This document shows positions 12,525 to 12,643 of a stretch of 12,643 nucleotides of DNA, one piece after another (position 1 is the stretch's first letter; the number at the start of each line of letters is the position of its first letter). This DNA comes from ANME-2 cluster archaeon (lineage in GTDB: Archaea > Halobacteriota > Methanosarcinia > Methanosarcinales > Methanocomedenaceae). The notes under the pieces were generated by a model. That model was not told where the DNA came from and made no database searches. It saw only the letters and a list, made by a program, of their open reading frames with translations. Position numbers and translations under genes: made by a program. The stretch covers positions 1 through 12,643 of the forward strand of contig JAKRWB010000737.1 of the NCBI GenBank assembly GCA_022353185.1, written 5' to 3'.

Positions 12525-12643
12525 CTATATGCAGTCCTTGTCCATCCATTCTTCAGCTCTTCCACCGCCCATTCTCGCCTTCACTCCTGCATGGGTGCCC
12601 ATCGTCACGGAATATAATTTTAGTAATGTTCGTGAAATGATTT
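12525..12643 (-). CDS. Possible C-terminal end of a gene entering from the right edge (partial)
   Basis: On the minus strand a frame is open from the window edge to TAG at 12525-12527, giving 39 codons that end KARMGGGRAEEWMDKDCI. The composition is protein-like and the stop falls right before the toxin-antitoxin TATA box, as expected for a gene ending upstream. No family is recognised and 39 open codons can occur by chance. An internal ATG at 12602 could start a 25-residue frame, but no ribosome binding site supports it. Confidence 0.28.
   Translation of the reverse strand, partial: IISRTLLKLYSVTMGTHAGVKARMGGGRAEEWMDKDCI

Overview
The window looks like the chromosome of a methanogenic or anaerobic methane/alkane-oxidising archaeon, most like Methanosarcinales and their ANME relatives. 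The evidence is an archaeal-type five-subunit acetyl-CoA decarbonylase/synthase (ACDS, CODH/ACS) operon, AT-rich TATA-like boxes upstream of genes, GGAGG/GGTG ribosome binding sites, a tRNA-Thr without encoded CCA, and archaeal-style Dus and RNase HII. The species cannot be named from the sequence alone.

The core (2.5-10.5 kb, minus strand) is one complete gene cluster transcribed right to left: cdhA (CODH alpha), cdhB (epsilon), cdhC (acetyl-CoA synthase beta), a CooC-type nickel-insertion ATPase, cdhD and cdhE (the corrinoid iron-sulfur protein pair). cdhA/cdhB overlap by 1 nt, and cdhD/cdhE are separated by 2 nt (or overlap, if the upstream GTG is used). A candidate promoter lies upstream of cdhA and a hairpin plus T-run follows cdhE. 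Together the products make or cleave acetyl-CoA: CdhA reduces CO2 to CO (or the reverse), CdhC joins or splits the C-C and C-S bonds at its A cluster, CdhDE carries the methyl group to and from tetrahydro(methano/sarcina)pterin, and the CooC-like protein matures the nickel sites. All metal ligands I could check by motif are present.

Left flank (1-2.5 kb): the N-terminus of a probable complex-I/Mrp-like membrane subunit running off the left edge, a tRNA-dihydrouridine synthase with a leaderless-type promoter, a 39-codon orphan ORF, tRNA-Thr(UGU), an 80-residue orphan protein, and what looks like the decayed end of a LuxR-type helix-turn-helix gene. Right flank (10.5-12.6 kb): RNase HII divergent from the cdh operon, a small protein with four DnaJ-type zinc knuckles and no J domain, a perfect GC-rich hairpin possibly left by an IS200/IS605-type element, and a RelE/ParE-type toxin-antitoxin pair with a palindrome placed where an autoregulatory operator should be. 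A possible gene tail runs in from the right edge.

Most of the window is ordinary core metabolism. The most interesting pattern I see is a short L-x-(N/G)-(V/A)-x-I element found at the C-terminus of CdhC, the N-terminus of CdhA and, more weakly, the N-terminus of CdhD, each time beside a flexible linker. It could be a shared docking strand for assembling the ACDS complex.
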